From Patiria pectinifera (Eukaryota > Echinodermata > Asteroidea > Valvatida > Asterinidae): 64,000 bases of DNA. A model generated the notes under the pieces. That model did not search any database, was not told where the DNA came from, and was given only the letters and a program-made list of their open reading frames with translations. Shown one piece after another: positions 45,960 to 56,564 of this stretch. A program made the position numbers and the translations under genes. The first letter of the stretch is position 1, and the number at the start of each line of letters is the position of its first letter. The stretch lies in contig CM057147.1 of NCBI GenBank assembly GCA_029964075.1, positions 14,715,513 through 14,779,512 of the forward strand, given 5' to 3'.

Positions 45960-46360
45960 CGGAGATGTATGCAGTTGAGAACGGCCGAGGGGAAGGGAAC
46001 GACCGCTGGTCGTTGTACCCCACGGAATTTCTCTTTACACGCCCGGCGAGGCGGCCGAGGGAAGTGAACGGCCAGCGGCCGATATACCCACGAATATCTC
46101 GCCGCTATCTCGTTTGTCACCGCACTACCGAGATAGCTTAGGACGGCGAGGGGCAGGGAACGACCTCTGTCGATATACCCAACGAAACGTCCTCTTCTAG
46201 CTTACTAGCTCCCCGAGCTAGCTGAAACAGTCAGGGGGGAAGGGAACGACCTCTGTCGATATACCCCCACTGTACTGTCTCGCTAGGCCCTAGCTCCCCG
46301 AGAGCTTAGGGGAAGAGCACGGAGAACAGGGAACGGCCGAAACCGCTATATTCTTCGAAA
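45960..46360 (-). repeat. Repeats in the 5' leader of the DIRS element
   Basis: A motif of the form GGGAACGACC-x3-GTCGATATACCC recurs at about 45998, 46060, 46156, 46242 and 46329, roughly 60-95 bp apart, each with a short self-complementary core (for example GACCGCTGGTC, GGCCAGCGGCC). It lies between the 5' terminal repeat and the gag start. A role in transcription or RNA packaging is only a guess. Confidence 0.6.
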
Positions 46361-46952
46361 CGTTTCGCTAGTCCCCTGAACGGCCGAAAGTCTGACTTCC
46401 GGAACAGGGGCCCCACGTGTGGGGCGACTAGCAGACCTTGTGGAGAATAACCGCACTTCTCTCCGGGGATATACGACGCACTGTCTCCCCTAAAGGTCTT
46501 TACGTATTTCTATGGAGTCATAAACTAAATGCACTTTTTTTTTTTTTTTTTTACAAAGAAATATTATTATTAGATAACTGTACAACAGAAATAATAATAA
46601 TAACTCAGGAAAGCCGACTCGGCTAAAATGGGATTGCACTTGATCCCAAAGGGAGAACCCACGATGCCTACCCGGCACTGGGCTAGTCCCGCGGTGCCGA
46701 CCTGGCCAGCCGCACGTGGCGTCAGACAAAGGCTGAAAAACCTGCTACGTTACGTGCAAGAAAAACGAAAGCAAAATGACTCCAAAATCACTCCAAATGA
46801 GAACTACTTAACTCAAACCAAACTCTACAGATTCTACACAACTCACTTGGTTGATAAATTCTATAAAACAGAAACTCTTAAAGCGAAAATCGTACAAAAA
46901 CTCGTCAAAAGGCGAGAGCAAAAATATTTGCTTCTGCACGATGCCGTCGCTA
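46361..46952. other. DIRS 5' leader, remaining part
   Basis: Untranslated leader between the repeat array and the 5' inverted terminal repeat. It contains a T run at about 46537-46552 and a GGGACTAGCCCAGTG-type GC-rich stretch near 46670-46710. An opposite-strand frame of 114 codons here (46628-46972) has no recognisable domain and is probably chance. Confidence 0.5.
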
Positions 46953-47096
46953 AGAAAAAAGAGGAAGTATAATGGCGGATTCATGACGTAGCATAATGGG
47001 TAGGCCCCGAGAGGGCGCTCGGTGGTTGATTAAATCTTTTAGCGTTTGAGCCTGTCGGCTGAATAAATATGCATATGTAGTAGCTATTTGGGTAAG
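46953..47096. repeat. DIRS inverted terminal repeat, left (5') copy
   Basis: Partner of 40329-40472 in opposite orientation. The 15 bases outside it (GTGAATGAAGTAGACT region) are unique to this end and reappear in the internal complementary region. Confidence 0.93.
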
Positions 47097-47111
47097 TGAA
47101 TGAAGTAGACT

Positions 47112-47366
47112 TTTTGGATATATGTGAATAGTTTTCGCTTTACTGAAATATCACTTACCTTTGTTGTGTTCCACGGAAAAGGTTAAAAACTGTGTTTGTG
47201 TTTATAATTCCAGAACTGCAAAAGTACGTGGGTGATTTGAATGATTCTTGTACTAAAAGAAAGCTTATTAATTGGGCTTTCATATCCTAGATCTTGAACG
47301 TGCTACATGCAGAGCTTCATTAAAAATAGGGGTTGCCATTTGGGTTCCTGTTTTTTTACTCACCCT
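47112..47366. mobile_element. Mariner-like foldback element, right part
   Basis: Complementary arm to 39845-40115. It contains TTTACTGAAATATCACTTAC, GTACGTGGGTGATTTGAATG and ATTGGGCTTTCATATCC, and ends TTTTTTACTCACCCT followed by TA. Together with the left part it makes one element of about 700 bp interrupted by 6.8 kb of DIRS DNA. Confidence 0.82.
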
Positions 47367-47830
47367 TAATGTTCGATATTCAAAATGTGAACCTAAATAT
47401 ACATGGACATCAGTACACAAAGTTGATAGGTGAAATTGCACACACAACTCAACCATCTTTGTCAAAATTCAAATAACCTCAGCTGATGCAATCTTTGCCT
47501 TTTCTAAGCCAAATAAAATTAACATTTTTGTCCATAAACACAATCAAATGGGCATTCTATGTACAACTTGTTTTGGTCAAGCCCACACAAAACATATTCT
47601 CTGTCAGACTAATCAGTAAATTCTTGCATCACTTCGCCTTCAGATAGTCTTGAGAAAATATCAAAGGAAAAGAACAGATGCTATCTTCCACATGTACGGT
47701 ACAATAAAAGTGCGTTGACACAACTGACATTTCAATTAGAACGTCTTCTCCATCAGCGCAACGAAGTCCCGTTTCCACGGCGACTAAAAGAGCAAGAATT
47801 ATGCAAATTGTTTCTGTCAGCCTGGGTTAC

Positions 47831-47935
47831 CTGCAGTATTTTCAGCTTGTCCATCCACTTGCAGCCATCTTTGTAGAAAGAGCAGCGGACCGCCAGTGAC
47901 ATGATCTCTTCTGACATCTTGTCGTCAGGGTAAAT
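47831..47935 (-). CDS. TRAF4: TRAF4-like gene, exon linking RING to zinc finger 1
   Basis: Short internal exon of 35 codons with CCACAG acceptor and CAG|GTAACC donor, phase 0 at both ends. It encodes IYPDDKMSEEIMSLAVRC and continues CSFYKDGCKWMDKLKILQ. This corresponds to IYPD ... IRC and the Cys-x6-Cys of the first TRAF-type finger in vertebrate TRAF4. The finger is finished by the next exon 19.8 kb away. Its position immediately after the RING-end exon, with the family IYPD hinge at the boundary, confirms the gene order. Confidence 0.92.
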
Positions 47936-48406
47936 CTGTGGAATAATCAAGACAGGGAAAAAAATGCATGGATTGACTGGTACGCAGCGACTTGTTTTGA
48001 ACAACATGAGTTGTGCAGCCGTCATGTCTTTGGTTGATTACCTAGTGTTAAGTAACAAACTGACAGGGCGGGAATGTGTAAAGATTGCTATTTAAAGAAA
48101 CAAATTACATTTTGCGAATGACAAACAGGATCTTCCTACGAATGTTCTACGGATGAGCAAACCTTTCGTGATCAAAGCGGGCAGATGTATGCATGTAGCG
48201 ACCACAAATGTTCATTTTTTCAGGGGTGTGAGTGGAGCTCTAAAAAAATAGCTGAAAATAGCTGAACCTGCAAGCGCAAAGCCCATACGGCGTGGGGTTC
48301 CAGGCCCGCTCAAGGGTTAATGTTAAAAAAACAAAAAATTAACAGTACAGTGAATAAAGGTTATAAAAAAGGCAGTAGCCTATCTTTTTTCCCCCCTTTT
48401 AAAGAC

Positions 48407-48951
48407 ATTCATAAATACCTAAGACAGTTTACCTATTCCTATTGGTCAAGAGCCCGTCACGTGGCAGGTCTTAAACAGATCATAAAGACATGACTGTATG
48501 GTCTTAAACACTTTTCCAGTGTCACATAAAATTTGGACTCCTATGAAATTAAGTGCTGTTGTTTTATTGGTGAAACATTCACAATCCTCACGTAGGCATG
48601 CGCAATACTACCAGTGAGTCTGTATTTCATAGTCCTAAATTCACAACACACTCGCCACAGCTGCATCTGAGCAACATCACGCAGTAAGTTTAACGCGCGC
48701 ACCAATCTCCATAAAAGGAGTTGTTTACGTCTTACACCTGAGCTGGACACTCCATTATTTTGAAAAATATGAAGGGGAAATTGTTGAACAAAATCGTTGG
48801 AAATTTTTCATTTTTGACTTGTTTTAACTTCGGACCGAAAAGTTTTAATTTTTTTGACCGAAAAACTTTGGCTTGGGTAATTATCAGCATCCACACTCCA
48901 ACCGGTCTCAAACATATTGTTTAACACCTCCCAAGCACACAATATTCCCTT
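48407..48951. mobile_element. Dispersed element, copy 2 (inverted relative to 7465-8119)
   Basis: Begins ATTCATAAATACCTAAGACAG, runs through ATTGGTCAAGAGCCCGTCACG, GTCTTAAACACTTTTCCAG and CTCACGTAGGCATGCGCAA, and ends near TAATTATCAGCATCCACACTC and CACACAATATTCCCTTA. Each stretch matches copy 1 in reverse complement. It lies in the TRAF4 intron between 47936 and 52494. Confidence 0.75.
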
Positions 48952-49454
48952 ATTATTATTACAATAAAAAAGGTAAAAGAATATGTTGATTAAAGCAGGA
49001 ACACAATTTAAAACATTAGGCCTACTTTTGCCATTTTTTTTTTACAAAGTGCACATACGTTTAGATCCTGCATGTACCGGTACAGTAAATACCAAGAACA
49101 AAATGTCAAACAGGAAATGCACAATAGGGTTCCTTATACCTTTGTATTGAGGCACAATTTTAGTGATTCTTAAAAGCTTGTTTTGAAACTGTTACAGAGA
49201 TATTTGTATACAAGTATTGACTGCAACACGCAACCTTGAACGGCAACATCACATTAGTGACTTGTGTACACTTAGACAGCTCTGAAGAGTGACATCAGAT
49301 GATGGGGATAAGAGCTCAGCGAGACATTAATGCGAGAGTGTGTGGGAGCAGACAAGGAGAACACAACGATGAATGACATCGTGAACGAGGACAAAATGAC
49401 AAAAAAAGACTCGGATGATTAAGTTAGATACAGAAAGGATAGGGATTTAGCAGT

Positions 49455-49771
49455 CAAGGGCGGATCCAGGGAGGGGGAGCCAATGGGGGCCATGGACCCT
49501 CCCCCCCCCCAAAAAAAAACCCACGAACCCATTTATATTTTTTAAGTGACGTCGCAATAAGGGCAGGCCCTGCGCAAACCACCTTCTTTTCCTCAAAAGA
49601 AAATTGGTCAAAGTGGTCAGAAATTGCCTCAGATCGCACCACGTACAGAGCATCTAGAATCCAAAAAATGTGGGGCTCGAACCCACACTGTAATTTTTGC
49701 ACCCACTTTTTGAAGGACCAAATTTTTTTTGATCCCCCCCCCCAAAAAAATTGTGTTCTGGATCCGCCCTA
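49455..49771. mobile_element. hAT-like MITE with 8-bp target duplication
   Basis: The ends CAAGGGCGGATCCAGG and CTGGATCCGCCCTA are inverted. TTAGCAGT stands before the left end and ATAGCAGT after the right, an 8-bp duplication with one mismatch, as expected for hAT. The interior has C and A homopolymers and no transposase. Confidence 0.8.
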
Positions 49772-49779
49772 ATAGCAGT

Positions 49780-51294
49780 GTGGTACTGTGGTAGTCAAGT
49801 TCATTATAAGGCCATCACTGCTCTTATCACAAAGACATAATTACAAGTCAATTCACAAGCCATGTAACAAGCAACAGAGGATGAATAAAAAACAAAGGAA
49901 TGCCTTCGTCACAGTTCATTTGAACAACTTGTGATGTCTTCAGATTGAAAGGCTTTTGATTGACTAGTGATGAACTATGGACTCGACTATAAAAGTTGGA
50001 TAACTACAATACCGTCGCTGTTTTCATGAATAGACAAACGTAGTGCGCTAAGGGGTGAACAATAGCTCTTCCTGAAAACTGTTCAGAAAGCTGTGATGAG
50101 AAGTAAGGGAACTTAGGGCAGGGGAAGAGGAAATCTGGAAAGTGATGGGAAGGAAAATAGAATAAATTTAAAAAGTGGTTGTATCTTACAGCTCTGAACG
50201 TGGGTAACCCTGATGAGGTAGAAACTGGCATAGTTGATGAAGATAGTTGAGAACAAGATCTGCAAAAATGCCCGACAAATGTTTGCACTCGAAGTGTACT
50301 GGAAGGTAACTGAGCTGCATGTAACTTAGGCGCAGAGTGCATCCAACTGAGTGTCACGTTAACAAGATTACATCGATATCAGCCCAGAATCCTGGATGTT
50401 TCCGAGTGTGTGAGTAGCACATCAGCGACACAGAAGAAGAAAAAAAAACCTGGCTTATTTGTACAGGCTCCGGTCGGCTTCACCAGGCAGATCTTACATG
50501 TCGGCCACGTTTGTCTCTAGTCACCGCAACCAAGTTGACAAATGACGTGCCGCTACTTGGTGGGTAGAATTCTCAATGAGGTTGGCGCCGTATAGAGATA
50601 GAGAGACGAGCGAGACAAAACTACACAGAAGTTTGGTTTTCTTGGGGAGTGCATTTGCGGGTTGATTTTTAATATCGTGGAAGCCTGTCAAGCGCGGTGA
50701 TGAACCTGGCGGCACTTCATCATTACAAATTACGTGATGGCAAAAGACCGCATCGGGCAGCAAAGTGCGGCAAGTGCAAGAAGAAATTGGATGAATGAAG
50801 CATGGATGAGCAAGCGTGACCAAACACACGTCTTGCATTTTTTTTGGTTAGCACGTGAGGTAATAAATTTTAGGCGAGATGTGGAGCTGGTATGCGGAGG
50901 GCAGACTTTTTTTCCAGCGGAGGAGTTTACTATTTATTAGGGAGCTGGGGTGAAATTGTCTGCCACAATGATGTGCTCAGAAGCGATGTACATGCAAGAG
51001 TGACTTGCCATAGGAACTGCTAAACTGAGGTCTACAATTTTAGTTTTTCTTAGAAGTTGCAGCTTTAGTAAGAATTTCATTTTGGCTGAAAAAATATTAG
51101 TTTAAAAAAAAAATGATTAACTTCAGTCTACAATAAATGTGTTTATTTATGTTTTACTCTAATAATTTGGAGAAGATTTTTTGTTTTGGGGGGGGGTTTG
51201 AAGGCGGTTGGGGGCGAGGGGGGTAGGAAGGAAAAGGGTGGGAGTGAGATGAGATGGGAGTGGAGTGGGTATAAAAAAGATTATTGATCTAAGG
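49780..51294. other. No gene seen in TRAF4 intron
   Basis: Unique sequence with several 60-117 codon chance frames and a G-rich stretch just before 51295. Confidence 0.45.
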
Positions 51295-51547
51295 ACCTGT
51301 CTCAATTCATATCCGGGATGAGTTCAAGACAAGTTGCAGGTAGAATCATTCACTTTGTCCGGAAGAAGCTCTGCATTTGTCCCGGACATGTTCGGGAAAA
51401 TTTTCATTACCAACTGCTTAACTCATCAATACTGATAACTTCATTGCGGGAAGATTGCGGGGAAGTTGTTCAGAATCCTGCAACTTATACCCGATCGAAG
51501 GCTGCAACTTATCAGGAACTCATCTCGGATATGAATTGGGACACTGG
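51295..51547. mobile_element. Foldback MITE
   Basis: The left arm GTCTCAATTCATATCCGGGA then TGAGTTC and GTTGCAGG pairs with GGCTGCAACTTATCAGGAAC then TCATCTCGGATATGAATTGG on the right. Arms are about 45 bp. It carries no coding sequence. Confidence 0.75.
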
Positions 51548-52494
51548 TTCTAGGTGAAGGCTCACTCCCGGCCACAATGGTTGGGACATGTGACAACAAG
51601 CATACCCTGCCCCGGTCCCCCTCTCCCCCTCTCCCCCGGTAGATGTTGTTATCTCCAGCCTGGACCACAGACCGCACAATGGGAGAAAACATTGACTGGG
51701 TGCCGAGGGACGGTGGCCCAGCGAGATTTGGCCGGGATTGCTGCACAAAGGCACGCCCTCATGCCAACTTACAACATTAAAAAATATTTTTAAAATGCCT
51801 ATAATTATGTGTATTACAGCAATGGCAAACAGACAGAATAAGGTTTGATTTTCTATAAACAAAAGTCTTTTCTGAAAGGTCAGAGGGAGGGCATAGTTGA
51901 ACACAATATGTCCACTGTCAAGAAAAACATTTGTCTGATTAGAAACTAAAGAATAAAATCCCATTCAATAAGACAATTCCTCCCTCCAAATCCCTCGCTT
52001 CACCCCATACCAATCCAAACATACCATTTGTTATTACAAAAAGCCTTCAGGACAACAACAAAAACAGAAATATTTTCAGGAGATAATAGAGTGAAGACTC
52101 AGCTCTTGTGATGAAAAGGCTTACCCCATGCCGATCCCTTGATATCTCATATTGATTCTACGGGCCTAACTATCGCCAATGACGATGGATAATACATGTA
52201 ACCTACCCCCTCCCCCCCCTCCATCACACAGGAGGAATCTTTTCTATAAGCCAAGGTCTAGCCCATGCCGACCCTTCTCTCATCCCGTTCAGATAATAAT
52301 TCATGTCGTGAACAAAATATCACGACGGAAAATAATTACTACTTGAAGCATCCAAGGACAGGCTCTCCTCAGCATGGCTCATCACCACACAATCACGATC
52401 CTGGCGCAACAATAACCCGCAATGATTCCGTACATATTTTCTCGTCAAAAAGCAAAGGGTGAAATATTCTGAAAATTTTGAAGAGGCCACTTAC

Positions 52495-52546
52495 CTTGGC
52501 GTAATCTAAGGGGAGCCGATCTTCCGGACACTCGAAAACTCCGGCA
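52495..52546 (-). CDS. TRAF4: TRAF4-like gene, small exon with the C-terminal end of the RING finger
   Basis: A 52-nt exon between a polypyrimidine tract with CTGCAG acceptor and an AAG|GTAAGT donor. One base completes a codon from the previous exon (phase 2 intron); the rest reads AGVFECPEDRLPLDYAK. This matches GVFKCPEDQLPLDYAK at the end of the TRAF4 RING, including the last zinc-binding Cys-Pro, and joins IYPD of the next exon without a gap. The exon with the start codon and the preceding six or seven RING ligands (about 45 residues) was not found between 52.6 and 64 kb on the minus strand, so it probably lies beyond the window. Confidence 0.9.
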
Positions 52547-55340
52547 CTGCAGGAAGGGAAAAAGGGGAGACAAAAAGAAAATAGGTTGAGAACTCAGCGT
52601 GGGTTAGCGAGGGGCGAGCATCTGGAGTGACTGCTTGAAGATGAGGAGGATAATGATGTGATTAATGAGGGTCCTGGTGGAGAAACTAGGTATCTGATTC
52701 TGAGGACGAGCTAAAGGTCAGGTTGTGAATGGAGGATGAAAAGGGTCAATAATGTGGCATATCAAAATGGAACGAAACCGACACATATCTGGAACGATGT
52801 CCCTAATTAAATGTTAGCAATTATATGTGTCTGATACTGTACAATGTATAAATTCAACCAGTTCAAGCCGGTTTTAGTTTGTCAGCGACCAGACCCAGGC
52901 GCGGGAATATTTTTCACGAACCTCGATGCCAGACAGGTTCAGGCATGATCTGCAGGTAGCACACCCTGATCTTTTGGGCCTCGCTCGCTGCGAGCGGGTC
53001 GCTGACAGATATTTCCAGCCTTGCTCATTAAAGGCGGGTTTATCAGTCATCCGATCTGAATTTCGAAAAACTTTGGCATGTATACACGTCCTCCGACACG
53101 AACTATTAATGTAACATTTTCTTATTGTAAACTGCCACACTGCAGTCATATTAACTCCAATTTCATCACACGCTATAGTTTCAACAAGTCCAACATCTTT
53201 CATCTTTACCCATGGCACATTCAGGATTTCAATGTCAAACCATTTTTTGAAAAGGTTTAAAATGTAAAGCAATTCTCAAAATCTGGAACAATAGGCCTAC
53301 GCTGTTTGCTCAATGCACAAACAGATGGTACATTTGGAAAGCAGTCAAACACTATGCAAGACATAGAACCCAAATCAAATTTACCATTTTTGATGTGATC
53401 AAGTTTGAGTCGTTTGTCAGGAATGTTTATTTGGAGATTCAGGCCAAAATAGGACCACTTCATCACATAACTTCATCACATCTCTTGGTGTTCCAACTTC
53501 CATAATTTTTTAACTAAAGATAGTACCAGCATACGGTTTTCACAGCAGTAATGCTGAGATTGTGCTCTTTTCAAATCTGTAATAGGGCCTAACTTTTTTT
53601 ACCAAGGTCGACGAATGACTCATGTAGCTTGATTGCATCACATTTTAACAAATAGTTGCAATTTCAATATCCAATTGCAATTTTAAAAGTTACAAATTGA
53701 ACACCAAAACTGAAAAAAAAGTTGTTCCAATTCATTATCAGCAACATTTTGATAACGTTAATCACAAATCATACTGAAGGGGGAAGAATCGACCAACAAG
53801 AGAAAGCACTGAACTCCCTGCCCATAAACATCCAAGTTCCGTACTTGCTAAAAACCTTCCCAAACTCATCACCAGACAACCTTACCTTGCAATACACATG
53901 TAGCCACCAGGGTTCTTTACCTAAATGAACTAACTTGCCAACTCAAGGTACAATATATACATACATGTACATGTACACTACAGTGGCTCCTAAGCCCAGC
54001 GTTTCTGAGATGATTAAACCCGATGGTCTGCCAGCTGTGACAGTACAAATGCCCCCAGGGAGAAAAGATACTGGCTGGGAGCATATTACACACAGCTAAT
54101 AAACTACATTATGTTAGCCATGTGTACAAATGTTGCCAATACAAGATGATGCACATAAACATGTGCCACATGTACATGTATACATAATCATGTGAGACTT
54201 GTTATCGGCGATGATTGATTGAAGCAACCATGATCATTAGGTGTAAATTGGCTGTGCGGCTTTAAAGGAAAACACATGGTTGGGAGTTAGGGGAAAACAT
54301 TCCTCATGACATCAATTCTCCTTTCTCTATGCTCTCTCCATGTCCATGCACAGTTGAAGTGGAATTTTATGATAAGAAATAAGGCCCAAGGCACAAGAAA
54401 TTCCCAATTGGGAAATGGTCTTAAGAGAGGAAGGGGCCTGGAGACCATCTGACATTACGGATGTTGTTTATTACAGGACCTTGTTTGATTTTATAATAAT
54501 GTAAAAATTGTTACATCCTTTTCATCAGTTTTCTTGTTACAATGTACATGTACAATGTCACGGTTTTGGACAATTTGAACCTTTTATTTCTTTCTTTTTT
54601 CTTCTCTGGTCATGGAGAGGTCCAAAAAGTGACATGGAACTTAGTGATGGAAGAAGTCATTTACTTTCAAAAAGGACAAGATAGAATGAACAGGGCACAT
54701 GAAAAATATTGAACATTGCTATAAAGCCCCCTATTTGTCATACATTTTAGATTTGAAATCACAGCTTTTTGCCTCTTTTTCACAAATTTGGTTAATAGGA
54801 TGCATTGGCAAGACAAATTTGTTACTTTCAAAATGTGAGGAAGTGCTGGGCCAGTTTCTGACTCAGAATTTGAGGCAAGTGTATGAACAGAGAAAACTAT
54901 TGGGATTGTACACTTTTCAACTAAATAAGTTGTGTGTAGCAATTGTTACTGGTTATCTAACTACTCACTTTAACCCCAAACAATCCAATCACAAACAAGA
55001 ATATTTGCCTTCATTGATGTTCAAACCAAAACAAAGACCAATTTGTCCTTGGGTTCCTTGCTCTATGGATTGACCAAAGGCCCATAGCAACGAACCCACA
55101 GAATGTCTTATTACTGACAGTTATGTCAGCATGACCAGGCAATCTCATAAATATTTGAATGTTTCCCAGCTAAGAAATTACCCCAGCGCTCTGATGAATT
55201 ATGCATATCTTCTGGAGAACGGGCAGCTGCTTCCAGCTCCATGCCCTCAGGCCAATTAGAGAGAGACCAATTTTCCATCTTCATGCACTAGGTAAAAATC
55301 AGATGATGGAAAAGTATTTTCTGTATTTTTTTATAAGTCT
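52547..55340. other. No exon found; probably TRAF4 first intron
   Basis: I looked on the minus strand for the missing RING exon (Cys-Gly-His-Arg-Phe-Cys type motif) and saw none. A 124-codon plus frame at 54699 has no recognisable domain. Confidence 0.45.
52876..53011. repeat. Inverted-repeat-bounded segment
   Basis: TTGTCAGCGACC at 52878 and GGGTCGCTGACAG near 53000 are inverted. The segment between is GC-richer than its surroundings and includes GGCCTCGCTCGCTGCGAGCG, a small hairpin. Possibly a MITE. Confidence 0.5.
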
Positions 55341-55717
55341 TTAACCCTAAACCCCTTGGGTATTTTTACTAGAAAGTATCATGAATCTGCCAAATCCATC
55401 AATTTTGTCATGCAAAAAAATGTTGGTGTCCTCAGTCTATCAGAATCCACCAGTGAGTCCATCAGAATCCACCAGTGTAGCACATATACTAGTACCTCGT
55501 AAACACCAAACATTTATAGCCAAGGAGTCAAACTGTTGAGATCATGAATCCATCAAAGTCCCCCAACTGCTCAATAGGGAGGTATCCTGAATTCATCAAA
55601 ATCCTGCAGTACCGCTAGGCTTACTGTCCTAAATCCATAAAAATCCTGAATCTGCCGAAATACTCTTACACAGGGATGTGTATTTTAATGGATACAGGTA
55701 CCGTACGTTCGGGTTAA
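55341..55717. mobile_element. Possible TTAA-flanked MITE
   Basis: Bounded by TTAACCC at 55341 and GGGTTAA ending 55717. Internally it has repeated TCAGAATCCACCAGTG and AAAATCCTGCAG words like the TTAA MITE family at 1377 and 26465. The terminal inverted match is only a few bases, so this is tentative. Confidence 0.35.
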
Positions 55718-56232
55718 ATCACACTGAATGAATTCTTGTACTTAAGTTTCTACCCACAATGAAAGACTGAAATATACTTGGACAACGCTGTCTACTCTTT
55801 CAGGCTTTATTCAGTATCCTCGCTGGACTCGGAAAGCACTCAACTTCAATCATTGCGATTTGCCAAGCTGAAAGCAAATACAGAGCATCTTCATGCTACT
55901 TGAACAAAGTGTCCGAGTGAGTTGATAATTGTGAGGAGCCTGTGATGGCATGCAACATCAAGGACGGTGGGTTTAAGACTTTCCTTCACAAGACAAGCGT
56001 GATGCATAAAATACAGCCCTGGCCTGATTTGAAGTCAAGGTAGGGAGGTTAATGTATGGTATGGAGGATGGAGGACCGAAGCAGTGATGCAAGCAAACCA
56101 ACAAACCAGGCAGAAATGTCCATCCCAGGGAGTGACGGACAAGCCCTTCATTTCAAGGCTCTTTGAAAGCACAGATCTTACACTTTGTAACATTCATTTC
56201 AAGACTCTTTGAAAGCACAGATCATACACATT

Positions 56233-56564
56233 GAGTGCGTTCGATTACTTCCCTCGCGCTTACTCGCGCAAGCGTGCCCTCGTTCGATTTACTTCTCACG
56301 TGACTTCTAGCGCTTACTCTGGCCCAAGTAACCGACTCGCCGAGCCAGTTACTTGGGTAAGTATCCCATAAGGCCATGCAACAAACATGGCTGCCAACAT
56401 GAGGTCTGGCGGGCGCCTGATCAGTGTCAAGTCAAAGTTCAACTTTTCAGCTCTTGCACGAAACTTTACCCGAAACCGTTCGTTTATTTAGCTCCACTGC
56501 CCATGTCTGTCATCACGCGAGGAGCCAGGCGCGAGTAAGCTGGTGGAAGTAATCGAACGCACTC
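56233..56564. mobile_element. Harbinger-like MITE with perfect 20-bp inverted ends
   Basis: GAGTGCGTTCGATTACTTCC and its exact reverse complement bound a 332-bp CpG-rich unit. A second palindrome lies inside (CCCAAGTAAC ... GTTACTTGGG). Flanks ATT and TTT fit a 3-bp target duplication. It sits inside the second copy of a local duplication that includes CTCTTTGAAAGCACAGATC, which shows the uninterrupted site. Confidence 0.8.

Larger units (their letters stand above)
40291..47111 (-). mobile_element. DIRS-type tyrosine-recombinase retrotransposon, 6.8 kb
   Basis: Inverted terminal repeats of about 143 bp lie at 40329-40472 and 46953-47096. Between them on the minus strand are a gag-like ORF, RT/RNase H fragments, and a tyrosine recombinase. 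The outermost bases differ between the ends (38 bp outside the repeat on the left, 15 bp on the right). Both are found joined, in reverse complement, in an internal complementary region at 40533-40630. This is the hallmark of DIRS elements, which replicate through a circle and integrate by a recombinase rather than a DDE integrase. No target duplication is evident. The element sits in the 19.8-kb TRAF4 intron, in the same orientation as the host gene, inside an older foldback element. The gag and YR frames are open; the pol frame is not. Confidence 0.93.

Noticed and set aside
46628-46972. 114-codon plus-strand frame in the DIRS leader
   Set aside because: It runs opposite to all element genes, enters the terminal repeat and has no recognisable domain.
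54699-55073. 124-codon plus-strand frame
   Set aside because: No recognisable domain, AT-rich codons and no splice or promoter context.
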